Below, one piece after another: positions 35,775 to 44,030 of a DNA stretch of 64,000 bases. Location: NCBI GenBank assembly GCA_019637335.1, contig JAHBVV010000003.1, forward strand, positions 124,001 through 188,000, written 5' to 3'. Origin of the DNA: Candidatus Hydrogenedentota bacterium. Its GTDB lineage: Bacteria > Hydrogenedentota > Hydrogenedentia > Hydrogenedentales > JAEUWI01. Below the pieces are notes generated by a model. The model ran no database searches. It saw nothing but the letters and a program-made list of their open reading frames with translations, and had not been told where the DNA came from. Position numbers and translations under genes: made by a program. How positions within the stretch are numbered: the stretch's first letter is position 1; each line of letters opens with the position of its first letter.

Positions 35775-35876
35775 CTGCGCCAACGGCGCACGATCATACC
35801 AGCCTGGGCCATCGGCCCAGGTAACATGCGTCCCTCCTCAGCTCCAGGGCCGAAGGCCCGCTTCATATGAAACGGA
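35775..35876 (+). repeat. REP-like doublet, third copy
   Basis: Same modules as the copy at 35568 with a different central linker: gcgccaacggcgc, ataccagcctgggccatcgg, then gggccgaaggcccgcttcat. It is in the same orientation, 207 bp apart from the previous copy. Confidence 0.75.
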
Positions 35877-35917
35877 AGAAGCGCCGCAACAGAGTCTCCA
35901 GCGACCGCTCGACGCCC

Positions 35918-36013
35918 GCCAACCGGCGCCTACAAGACCGGCGTAATCCAGACCTGACGGGTTATTCCAGCCCGCACCGCTGGTCCACCTCGACCAGCAC
36001 GCCGCGGAGTTCG
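35918..36013 (+). repeat. 96-bp direct repeat, right copy
   Basis: Partner of 30645-30740. Here the carboxylase part is the detached stub and the LRR part is the intact gene end. Together the two copies bracket 5.2 kb. Confidence 0.9.
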
Positions 36014-37200
36014 AGCGTTGGGATTGCGTTGCACAGCGACACCGTGTTCAACGGGTTTCCCGTGAGGCGCAGGATATCGTTGCGCCCGAGGCCCGCATTT
36101 CGCACGAGGGGGGAGATGTTCTGAATCTGGTTTCGCTGGAGCGTGAGCAACTGCAACCGCTCCAATCCCGCCAGCGCGTCCACGGTCACGATCTGATTCG
36201 CCGAGAGCTGAAGCGCGCGCAGGTTCACCAGTTCCGCCAGGGGACCGATGTTCTGAATCAGGCATTCGAATAGCACCAGCTCCTCCAGATTTGTGAGCCC
36301 CGCGAGCGATCGCAACTCGTAAATGTCCGTCGCGGCCAGATCGAGAAACACCAGCCCGGTGAGCCCCGCGATCGCCACGAGCGCATCGCCATTCCCGGCC
36401 CCGTCGATCACCTCGCTCTGGCGGATACCCGTAAACGCCAGGGACAGCTCGCGCAGCGCCGTCAGGTGGCGCAGCGTGCGGATGTCCTCCAGGTCCGGGT
36501 TCTGCTCCAGATTGAGCAGGGCCAACCGCGCCAGGGGCTCCAGCGGGCGGATGTTGCTCACCGCGTTCACCCCCAGATCCAGCGTATGCAGGTTGGTGAG
36601 GTTCGCGATCGGGCTCAAATTGCGCACGTTGTTGTTGCGCAGGTTCAGCGCTTCCAGGCCGCGCAGCGATGCCAGCGGGCCAATGTCCGTTATCGCGTTC
36701 GATTCCAGTATCAGCGTCTTCAAATTCGTGGCGTGTTCCAGGCCCGACAGGTTGGAGATTCCCGCGCCCGTGGCGTCAAACGCCGTCAGCCGCTCCAGAT
36801 CCGCCACGCGAATGCTTGCCGAAGGTATCCCAAGCGCCCCCCGCAGCGCCGCGTCCAACCGCGTATCCGGAAACCGCACGATCTGACGCACCTGGATGTA
36901 GTCCTGGCGAAAACGGATGCCCGTCCCGCGCACCGTCTCGATGCGCAACGTGACGCTGTACGTCCCGCGGTTCTGGTAGGTGTACACCGGGTTGCGCGCC
37001 GTGCTCGTGCCCCCATCGCCAAAGGTCCAGTTCCAGCTCAGGATCTGGTCGCCCAGCGTGTCGCTCCGGTCCTGAAACGTCACCGTGAGCGGCAGGTCGC
37101 CCTCCGTCACCGCCGCCTCGAAATCCGCAACCGGACCGAAGAGGCTGCAACTCCCCAGCATCAGGGCCAGGCCCGCCATGACTAAGATCTGTAGACGCAT
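35962..37200 (-). CDS. Leucine-rich-repeat lipoprotein with an N-terminal PKD domain
   Basis: The 412-residue protein has a lipoprotein signal peptide with lipobox L-G-S-Cys18. Residues ~25-105 form a PKD domain ('LSWNWTFGDGGTSTARNPVY' is the hallmark 'WxFGDG'). Residues ~135-395 are ~22-residue leucine-rich repeats of the internalin type ('NLKTLILESNAITDIGPLAS', 'LEALNLRNNNVRNLSPIANL', and so on). It is probably surface- or periplasm-anchored and binds proteins or polysaccharides. Its last 17 codons are duplicated at 30690-30740. Confidence 0.85.
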   Translation of the reverse strand: MRLQILVMAGLALMLGSCSLFGPVADFEAAVTEGDLPLTVTFQDRSDTLGDQILSWNWTFGDGGTSTARNPVYTYQNRGTYSVTLRIETVRGTGIRFRQDYIQVRQIVRFPDTRLDAALRGALGIPSASIRVADLERLTAFDATGAGISNLSGLEHATNLKTLILESNAITDIGPLASLRGLEALNLRNNNVRNLSPIANLTNLHTLDLGVNAVSNIRPLEPLARLALLNLEQNPDLEDIRTLRHLTALRELSLAFTGIRQSEVIDGAGNGDALVAIAGLTGLVFLDLAATDIYELRSLAGLTNLEELVLFECLIQNIGPLAELVNLRALQLSANQIVTVDALAGLERLQLLTLQRNQIQNISPLVRNAGLGRNDILRLTGNPLNTVSLCNAIPTLELRGVLVEVDQRCGLE

Positions 37201-37299
37201 CGCCAGTACGCTTCCTTTACCTGTCCCTGCCTCACACCGGACGCCAACCCGGTCCGGCGGCGGCCACGCGCCTCAGTATAGGGCATTGCGCCCCGCAAT

Positions 37300-38028
37300 T
37301 CACCCCGCAAGCGGACCGAGCCGCCCCAAATGATGCTGGATCAGCGTCAACCCCGTCAGCGCCGCCATTTCCGACCGCAGCGTGTAGGCGCCCAGCGAGA
37401 TCCCGCATGCGCCCCGCGTTCGCGCCAGCGCCAGCTCTTCCGCGCTGAAGTCGCCCTCGGGCCCCACGATATACGCCAGGTCCCGGGTCTGCGACAACGC
37501 CGAGAGCGGCTGGTGGGGGCCTTCCATCGCGGCGATCGCCAGCGCCGCCTCCGGAAGCGCGTCAAGCGCTTCCGCCAGCGATTCCGCGATCGCGAACGCG
37601 GGTGTCCAAACGCGCCCGCACTGCTTGCAGGCCTCAATCGCCAGTCGCTCCCACTTCTCGTGCGGGCGCGGCTTCTTCTCCGAATGTTCCGCGCGAAAAA
37701 ACACAATGCGATCCACGCCCAGCACCGTAGCCTCGCGCACCAGGTCGTCCAGCACCTTGTCCCGGTGGAGCCACGCCTGAACCAGTGTGACTCGCGGCGT
37801 TGCGCGCGGCGTAAAGCGCGAACCCGTTACGCGCACCCGCACCTCGTTGCGGTTTACCTCCGAAACGACGCCGCTCCAGCCGTTGCCCTGCCCGTCGAAC
37901 AGCTCCACCGGCGCGCCGCAACGGATGCGGAGCACCCGCGTCGCATGGTGGGATTCCTCGCGCGTGAGTACGGCATCCTCCCCCTCGGGAACGCCGCCGG
38001 GCTGGTAAAAACGGTGCAAATGGGCCAT
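37300..38028 (-). CDS. rsmE: 16S rRNA (uracil-1498-N3)-methyltransferase RsmE
   Basis: A 242-residue SPOUT methyltransferase. An N-terminal PUA-like part ('HLHRFYQPGG', 'ESHHATRVLRIRCGAPVELF') precedes the knotted SAM domain ('KWERLAIEACKQCGRVWTPA', 'AYIVGPEGDFSAEELALART' and 'ISLGAYTLRSEMAALTGLTL'). The 'GPEGDFS.EE' and 'LG..iLR.ETA'-like motifs define RsmE; here ETA is replaced by EMA. It methylates U1498 in 16S rRNA. The start at 38028 gives the standard 'MAHLHRFY' N-terminus; the longer frame runs through a MITE. Confidence 0.88.
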   Translation of the reverse strand: MAHLHRFYQPGGVPEGEDAVLTREESHHATRVLRIRCGAPVELFDGQGNGWSGVVSEVNRNEVRVRVTGSRFTPRATPRVTLVQAWLHRDKVLDDLVREATVLGVDRIVFFRAEHSEKKPRPHEKWERLAIEACKQCGRVWTPAFAIAESLAEALDALPEAALAIAAMEGPHQPLSALSQTRDLAYIVGPEGDFSAEELALARTRGACGISLGAYTLRSEMAALTGLTLIQHHLGRLGPLAG

Positions 38029-38058
38029 AGCGCATGATACCGTATGCGTCCGGAGTAA

Positions 38059-38381
38059 GTACATCGGTGACACTTTAGCCGTATGAAGTAGCGTCAGCCC
38101 TTTATCGTCATGCCGCGAATCTACGACATGAGTGCGCAAGGCTGGGAGCGCAGGCGTCCCCGCCTGCAATGCACCGGAGGTGCATGGAGTGTTTCCGACA
38201 TGGGCACATTTGAAGGGGGAGCAGGTTGGACCTGGGCTACCGCCGTTTATAAGATTCGCGCCTTCGGCGCGGTGCAGGCGGGCCGCCTGCGCTCCCATTG
38301 GTCCGCACTTCCGTTGCGGCGCGGGATGCTGTCGTCCAGGAATCAAGTCAGCTTCATATCGGTAAGGTAATACGTACATCG
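38059..38381. mobile_element. MITE-like element, family 2 copy 2, with perfect 8-bp target duplication
   Basis: A 307-bp unit (38067-38373) with inverted ends GTGACACTTTAGCC and, on the other strand, GTATTACCTTACC. GTACATCG flanks it at 38059-38066 and 38374-38381. The nested internal inverted repeat TGGGAGCGCAGGCG (38143-38156) and CGCCTGCGCTCCCA (38284-38297) is perfect. It aligns over its full length with the reverse complement of 34909-35216. It lies between rsmE and the lipoprotein gene, whose ribosome-binding site begins right after the right target duplication. Confidence 0.88.
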
Positions 38382-38397
38382 CAGGGAGTAGCCACCA

Positions 38398-38994
38398 ATG
38401 CGCCGCAACGGCAGGACGTTATTTGCATATTGCGGGGTCATCCTCGCCGCGGCGCTCTTCGCGGGATGCGGCGCCGATCAAGGCGCGACCGCGCCCGGCC
38501 CGGAAGATGCCGCGCCCGCCCCCGAGGCGCCCGCCGCGCCGGATGGACCGGATCCCGCGCCCGACACCGACGCCGACAATCCGGTCGACACACCCGTTGA
38601 AGAGGTGGCGGACGGGGACTTCGAGTTCACCGTGCGCCAGTCCGCGCCCGCCTATTCCCCCGGGAAAACCCTCACCGTTACCGTGACCATGGCCTATTCC
38701 GGCGCGGAACCCGTGACCGCGCTCGCCCTCGAAACCGCGCTGCCGCCCGGCTGGCAATACGCCGGGGTGGCGGGGGAATTGCGCCCTTCTGTCGAGCCCC
38801 CCGCCGGCATGCGGCGCGAGCTTACCTTCGTGTGGATCAACGTCCCGGAATTCCCCGCCACCTTCGAATTCGCCCTCGATGCACCGGATACCGCAACGGA
38901 TCCCGCGCCTCTCGTGACCCGGGCCCGCTACCGCGGTTTGGGCAGCGAAAAACAGTCAAATTCCGATACACTCCACGTCGATCCCGCCCCGTAA
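38398..38994 (+). CDS. Small lipoprotein with Pro/Ala-rich linker and beta-sandwich domain
   Basis: The 198-residue protein has a lipobox (LFAG-Cys24), then a ~45-residue low-complexity linker rich in Pro, Ala and Asp. A ~120-residue beta domain ('FEFTVRQSAPAYSPGKTLTV', 'LALETALPPGWQYAGVAGEL') resembles the DUF11/CARDB-type Ig folds of surface proteins. No enzyme motif was found. A GGGAG site precedes the ATG. Function is unknown; envelope location is likely. Confidence 0.7.
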   Translation: MRRNGRTLFAYCGVILAAALFAGCGADQGATAPGPEDAAPAPEAPAAPDGPDPAPDTDADNPVDTPVEEVADGDFEFTVRQSAPAYSPGKTLTVTVTMAYSGAEPVTALALETALPPGWQYAGVAGELRPSVEPPAGMRRELTFVWINVPEFPATFEFALDAPDTATDPAPLVTRARYRGLGSEKQSNSDTLHVDPAP

Positions 38995-39115
38995 TCCGTT
39001 GCGCCGCAAACCCGCTTTTTGACACCCGCCGGCCCCAGTGCCTATGATCACGCATTCCCGCCCGACCCCGTTGGGCTGAATTCCCCCACATGTTCTTCGG
39101 AAGGCCCGCATTGCC

Positions 39116-40396
39116 ATGAAACTCCTCGTCGAAGGCGCGCCGCTGCGCGGCGAAGCCGTTATCCCCGGTTCCAAATCCCACAGTATTCGCGCCGTCGCCA
39201 TCGCCTCGCTCGCGCCCGGCGAAAGCCTGATCCGGGAGCCTCTCGATTCCGCCGACGCCCGCGCCGCCTTTCGCGCCTACCGCCTCCTCGGCGCCCAGAT
39301 CACCGACGAAGGCGATGTGTGGCGCGTCCAGGGCACGGGCGGCCGCCCGAAAACCCCCGAGGACGTCATCGACGTCGCCAATTCCGGAACCACCATGCGC
39401 ATCGCCCTGGCCAGCGCGGCGCTCAATCCGGACGGCATCACCGTACTGACCGGCGACAAGCAGGTCCGCAGCCGTCCCTGTGGCCCGCTTGCGCAATCGC
39501 TCAACGACCTCGGCGCCCGCGTGCGCGCCACGCGCGGCGGCAGCAACCCGCCTTTCGTCGTCGAGGGCACGCTGCGCGGCGGCGAAACCTCCATTGAAGC
39601 CGTCACCAGCCAATACGTCAGCGCCCTGCTCATCAACGCCCCGCTCGCCGAGGGTGACACGCACCTGCGCGTTCCCCTGCTCAACGAGCGCCCCTATGTC
39701 GGCATCACGCTCGACTGGGTCGCGCGCCAGGGCATCCGGGTCGACGCCGCCGACGACTGGAGCGAGTTCCACATCCCCGGCGGCCAGACCTACCAGCCCG
39801 TCGATCGCCGCATCCCGGGGGATTTCTCCTCCGCCACCTTTTTCCTCGCCGCCGGCGCACTGCAGGACAACGAAATCTTCTGCGCCGGCCTCGACATGAC
39901 CGACACCCAGGGCGACAAGGCCGTCGTCGACTACCTCAAGCAGATGGGCGCCGAGGTGCGCATAGAGGAAGGGGGTATAAACGTCCGCGCGAAGTCCCTC
40001 GTGGGTTGCGAGATCGACATGAACGCCACGCCCGACGCGCTACCCATGATGGCCGTGCTCGGCTGCTTCGCGCGGGGTGAAACCCGCCTCGTGAACGTGC
40101 CGCAGGCGCGCCTCAAGGAGACCGACCGCATCGCCGTGATGCGCGAGGAGCTCTCCAAGATGGGCGCGAAGATTACCGAGCTGCCCGACGGGCTCGTCAT
40201 CGAGGAAAGCGCGCTGTATCCCGCCGAAGTCGAGGGACACGACGACCACCGCGTGGTAATGTCCCTGGCCATCGCGGGCGCGATGTTGCCCGGTACGACC
40301 ACCATTAACGGATACGAAGCGGTTAATATTACGTTCCCGACCTTCTGCGATGTCATGCGGGGCCTCGGCGGCCACACGCGTATCGTGGGCGACTGA
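39116..40396 (+). CDS. aroA: 3-phosphoshikimate 1-carboxyvinyltransferase (EPSP synthase)
   Basis: The 426-residue enzyme shows 'VIPGSKSHSIRAVAIASLAP' (S3P-binding Lys), 'DVANSGTTMRIALASAAL' (signature 1), 'TGDKQVRSRPCGPLAQSLND', 'DFSSATFFLAAGAL' and 'RLKETDRIAVMREELSKMGA' (signature 2), plus a C-terminal 'GHDDHRVVMSLAIAGAM'. It catalyses the sixth step of the shikimate pathway. The 'NSGTTMR' form differs slightly from the common NAGTAMR and is closer to alternative-class AroA enzymes. The gene stands alone here. Confidence 0.92.
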   Translation: MKLLVEGAPLRGEAVIPGSKSHSIRAVAIASLAPGESLIREPLDSADARAAFRAYRLLGAQITDEGDVWRVQGTGGRPKTPEDVIDVANSGTTMRIALASAALNPDGITVLTGDKQVRSRPCGPLAQSLNDLGARVRATRGGSNPPFVVEGTLRGGETSIEAVTSQYVSALLINAPLAEGDTHLRVPLLNERPYVGITLDWVARQGIRVDAADDWSEFHIPGGQTYQPVDRRIPGDFSSATFFLAAGALQDNEIFCAGLDMTDTQGDKAVVDYLKQMGAEVRIEEGGINVRAKSLVGCEIDMNATPDALPMMAVLGCFARGETRLVNVPQARLKETDRIAVMREELSKMGAKITELPDGLVIEESALYPAEVEGHDDHRVVMSLAIAGAMLPGTTTINGYEAVNITFPTFCDVMRGLGGHTRIVGD

Positions 40397-40456
40397 TCCA
40401 GGCGCGCGCCCGCGCCGGCCCCGGTGCGTCCTGAACCACACACAGGAGATCTCCCG

Positions 40457-41695
40457 GTGGAATGGCGCTACTTTGATCCCGGCCAGGACCTCGACGCTGC
40501 CATCCGGCTCTGGCACGACATCGGCTGGATGAACCGGGAAGCGGCCGGCGCACGGCCGGGCATGGAGGCCTACACCGCCGCCTGCACCGGCTACGTCGCG
40601 CTCGTGCACGGCCTGCCGGAGTGCTTTGTCTTTCAGACGCCCGGAAATCTTCGCCACGGTCACGCGGAACTGCCCCTCTGCGCGGTCGCCGGCGTGGCCA
40701 CCAGCCGAAACGCGCGCAAGCAGGGGCTTGCCCTCCGCCTCACCGCGCGCGCCATCGCCGAGGCCGCCGTCCAGGGCGCCGCCATCGCCGGCCTCAGCAC
40801 CTTCGAGCAGGGCTTCTACAACCGCATCGGCTTCGGCAGCGCGGCCTATGAACATACGTGGAGCCTCGACCCCGCGCGCCTGACCGTCACCGGCGCGGTC
40901 CGCCCGCCGCACCGCCTGGAGAACCTGCCCGCCGAGGCCCTGCACGAAGCCCGGCGCAATCGACACCGCGCGCACGGCAGCGTAACGCTCGATTCCCCGC
41001 TCATGACCCGCGCCACCATGTTGCGCACGCCCAACGGCTTCGGGCTCGGTTATTCTGACGACCCCAAGGAAACGCCCAGCCACGGCCTCTGGTGCGGAAC
41101 CGCCAACCCGGGACACGGCCCCTACACCATCGAATTCCTGGCCTGGAAGACCCCGGCGCAGTTTCGCGAACTCCTGGGCCTCATCCGCCAGTGGGGCGAT
41201 CAGGTGCGCCTCGTGGTCCTGCCCGAACCCGCCGGCATCCAGCTCCAGGACCTCATCGATCGCCCCACGCAGCACTACTGGAGCACCGAAGGCGGCAATT
41301 TCGCCAGCGGAAACCGCGCCCACGCCTATTATCAGTACCGCATCCTCGATCTCGGCGCCTGCGTCCGCGCAACGCGCCTCGCCACGCCGCCGCTCGATTT
41401 CAACCTCCAGCTCCACGACCCCATGCAGGCGCATCCCGTGCCCGGCGTGGACTGGAACGGGATTGCCGGCGGCTACACCGTCCGTCTCGGCCCCGAGAGC
41501 GACCTCCGCGACGGGCACGACCCCGCCCTGCCCGTCCTCACCGCCTCCGCCGGCGCATTCACCCGGCTCTGGCTCGGCGTACGCCCCGCCACCGGCCTCG
41601 CCGTCACCGACGAGCTCGCCGGCCCGCCCGAACTCCTCGCCGCACTCGACGAAACCCTCCGACTCCCCGCCCCCGTAACCGACTGGCGCTTCTGA
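40457..41695 (+). CDS. Eis-like GNAT N-acetyltransferase
   Basis: A 412-residue protein, the length of Eis-type multi-acetylating enzymes rather than single GNAT domains. The first GNAT domain has the acetyl-CoA loop 'VAGVATSRNARKQGLALRLT' and 'STFEQGFYNRIGFGSAAYEH'. The middle is a second GNAT-like fold and the C-terminal ~100 residues resemble the SCP2-like domain. Substrate is unknown (known Eis enzymes acetylate aminoglycosides or protein lysines). The start is GTG 40457, with AGGAGA seven bases upstream. Confidence 0.75.
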   Translation: MEWRYFDPGQDLDAAIRLWHDIGWMNREAAGARPGMEAYTAACTGYVALVHGLPECFVFQTPGNLRHGHAELPLCAVAGVATSRNARKQGLALRLTARAIAEAAVQGAAIAGLSTFEQGFYNRIGFGSAAYEHTWSLDPARLTVTGAVRPPHRLENLPAEALHEARRNRHRAHGSVTLDSPLMTRATMLRTPNGFGLGYSDDPKETPSHGLWCGTANPGHGPYTIEFLAWKTPAQFRELLGLIRQWGDQVRLVVLPEPAGIQLQDLIDRPTQHYWSTEGGNFASGNRAHAYYQYRILDLGACVRATRLATPPLDFNLQLHDPMQAHPVPGVDWNGIAGGYTVRLGPESDLRDGHDPALPVLTASAGAFTRLWLGVRPATGLAVTDELAGPPELLAALDETLRLPAPVTDWRF

Positions 41696-42054
41696 CCCAC
41701 CGCCCCACAACCACCGCAATCCTCCAGCGGGCGCCGAGCAAGGATCGCGGGCATTCCTGCCCGCGGCAACGACCGCTTCGATTTCCACAACACCACACCC
41801 CCCTTAATCCACCGTACATCAATCCCGTGCCACGCGATCGCGCCCCAGCGCGTTCGTGTGCCTGGAGCAACGCACACTTGGGGCCGCTAACACCACCCCG
41901 CACGAGCGGCTCAACAGGAGCATTTGAACATTCGCACCCTGCGAAACCACCCGCAACCACCCCAAACCACCCCACACCCCCTTGAACCGCTCCACAACAC
42001 GCGGGCATACTCGCCTTGCCCCATACTCCTTTCCAAGCCCCGGAGCTTCAACCC
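41696..42054. other. Intergenic spacer with one palindromic repeat and a C-rich tract
   Basis: A single ggatcgcgggcattcctgcc/cgcgg repeat lies at 41737-41767, a family member of the modules at 2.8 and 11 kb. 41940-41985 is an A/C-only low-complexity tract (ccaccccaaaccacc-like). No gene is supported. Confidence 0.45.
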
Positions 42055-43908
42055 ATGACCCGCCAGCCCTTCGCAGCCGCCGTCGCAATACTGCTTCCGA
42101 TCCTCTGCGCCATCCCAGCCGCCGCCACCGCCTCCCCCGATCACGAATGGCGTTTCTACGGCCAGGATCCCGGTGGCGCCCGCTATTCCACCCTCGACCA
42201 GATCAACCGCGAAAACGTCACCCGCCTCGAACGCGCCTGGGTCTACCGAACCGGCGACATCGCCGAGGGCCGCGCGCACTACGCCGAATGCACCCCGCTC
42301 GTCGTCGACGGCGTCCTCTACGTCATCACGCCCTTCTCGCGCCTCATCGCAATCGACGCCCGCACCGGCCAGGAGCAATTCCGCTTCACGCCCGATCCGC
42401 CCCTCGACCTCCGCGAAACCGACGGCGGCGGCCTCGCCAGCCGGGGCGTGACCTACTGGGCCGCCGGCGACAAACGCCGCATCTTTCTGCCCGTGCGTGA
42501 CGGTCGCGTCTTTTCCATCGACCTCGACACCCGCCAGCCCGACCCCGCCTTCGGCGATAACGGCTGCCTCGACCTCCGCGCGGGGCTTCCCGGAGAGGGC
42601 CGCCACTTCTTCCTCAGCTCGCCGCCCGCCGTCTGCCAGGACATCCTGCTCCAGCCCTACGGCATCTCCGATTCCTCCCGCATCACCCGGAACTACGTCC
42701 CCCTCCGCGCATTCGACGCCCACACCGGCGCCCTCGCGTGGACCTTCGACACCGTGCCGCGTCCCGGGTCGTTTGGCTACGACACCTGGGCCGCCGGAAG
42801 CGCCGAAAACCGCGCCGGCTGCAACCCCTGGGCCCCGGTCAGCGCCGATCTCGAACGCGGCATCTTCTACGTCGCCACCGGCGCGCCGAACAGCGACAAG
42901 TACGGCGGCGACCGCCACGGCGACAACCTCTTTGCAAATAGCATCCTCGCCCTTGACGCGCGGACCGGCGCGCTGCGGTGGCACTTTCAGACCGTGCGCC
43001 ACGATCTCTGGGATTACGACCTGCCCGCCATGCCCGCGCTTTTCGAGGTGGAGCGTGGGGGAGAGGCCATACCCGCCGTCGCCGTCGTCGGGAAGACCGG
43101 GCTGACTTATACGTTCAACCGCGTGACCGGCGAGCCGCTCTTTCCCATTGAAGACCAGCCCGTCCCCGGGAGCGACGTGCCCGGAGAACAGGCCGCGGCC
43201 ACGCAGCCCGTGCCCGTGAAACCGCCCGCCTTCGCCCGCCGATCCATGACGCGGGGCGACCTCCATTCCACGGATCCGGATGCGCTGGAAGCCCTCCAGG
43301 CGGAGTTTGATACCTATCGCAATGAAGGCCCCTTCACACCACCCTCGCAACAGGGGACCATCGTGCTGCCCGGCCAGCTCGGCGGCGCGAACTGGTCCGG
43401 CGCCGCCATTGCCCCCGGCGGCATGCTCTACGTAACCGCCAACGAACTCCCCTACATCACCACGGTCGCCGAGAGCGATTGGCCGCTCGGCGTAACCCCC
43501 TCGGCCCGCCACTTCCTCGATTCGAAAGGTTACCCCGCCATCAAGCCGCCCTGGGGCACTGTCACGAAGCTCGATCTCGCAAAGGGCGACCTCGTGTGGC
43601 AGCGCCCCCTCGGGAATCACGAAGGCGTGGACTGGGCCGGCCCAACCGGTACGATGAATTTCGGCGGCGCCACCGTCACGGCCGGCGGACTCCTCTTCGT
43701 GGCCGCCGCGCTCGACGCGAAGCTCCGCGCATTCGACACCGACACCGGCGATCTCCTCGCCGAGTTCCCGCTCGACTCCGCCGGCCAGGGCGCGCCCGTC
43801 ACGTACCTCGGCGCGGATGGAACGCAATTCGTCGCCGTATTCGCGGGTGGCGGCGGCAAGGGCGCGGCGCCCCCCGGGGACTATGTGATCGCGTTTCGCC
43901 TGAAATAG
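42055..43908 (+). CDS. PQQ-dependent (quinoprotein) dehydrogenase
   Basis: A 617-residue exported protein with a signal peptide (to about residue 26) and an eight-bladed quinoprotein propeller. 'WRFYGQDPGGARYSTLDQIN' is the standard opening; 'TPLVVDGVLYVITPFSRLIA', 'ALDARTGALRWHFQTVRHDL' then 'WDYDLPAMPAL', 'LPGQLGGANWSGAAIAPGGM' and 'GTMNFGGATVTAGGLLFVAA' are tryptophan-docking repeats as in membrane glucose dehydrogenase-type enzymes. It should oxidise a sugar or alcohol in the periplasm with PQQ. There is no N-terminal membrane domain and no cytochrome c motif. Confidence 0.85.
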   Translation: MTRQPFAAAVAILLPILCAIPAAATASPDHEWRFYGQDPGGARYSTLDQINRENVTRLERAWVYRTGDIAEGRAHYAECTPLVVDGVLYVITPFSRLIAIDARTGQEQFRFTPDPPLDLRETDGGGLASRGVTYWAAGDKRRIFLPVRDGRVFSIDLDTRQPDPAFGDNGCLDLRAGLPGEGRHFFLSSPPAVCQDILLQPYGISDSSRITRNYVPLRAFDAHTGALAWTFDTVPRPGSFGYDTWAAGSAENRAGCNPWAPVSADLERGIFYVATGAPNSDKYGGDRHGDNLFANSILALDARTGALRWHFQTVRHDLWDYDLPAMPALFEVERGGEAIPAVAVVGKTGLTYTFNRVTGEPLFPIEDQPVPGSDVPGEQAAATQPVPVKPPAFARRSMTRGDLHSTDPDALEALQAEFDTYRNEGPFTPPSQQGTIVLPGQLGGANWSGAAIAPGGMLYVTANELPYITTVAESDWPLGVTPSARHFLDSKGYPAIKPPWGTVTKLDLAKGDLVWQRPLGNHEGVDWAGPTGTMNFGGATVTAGGLLFVAAALDAKLRAFDTDTGDLLAEFPLDSAGQGAPVTYLGADGTQFVAVFAGGGGKGAAPPGDYVIAFRLK

Positions 43909-44030
43909 CGGGCGATCGCGTGGGACGGTCTGGGACGTATTGCTTTCGGGGGCATCGACAATGTATTGTCCTGCCCCGCCGCGGGGCATTGTACTCAGCC
44001 CGCGGGATTTCCCCCCGGAGGGCTGTTTCC

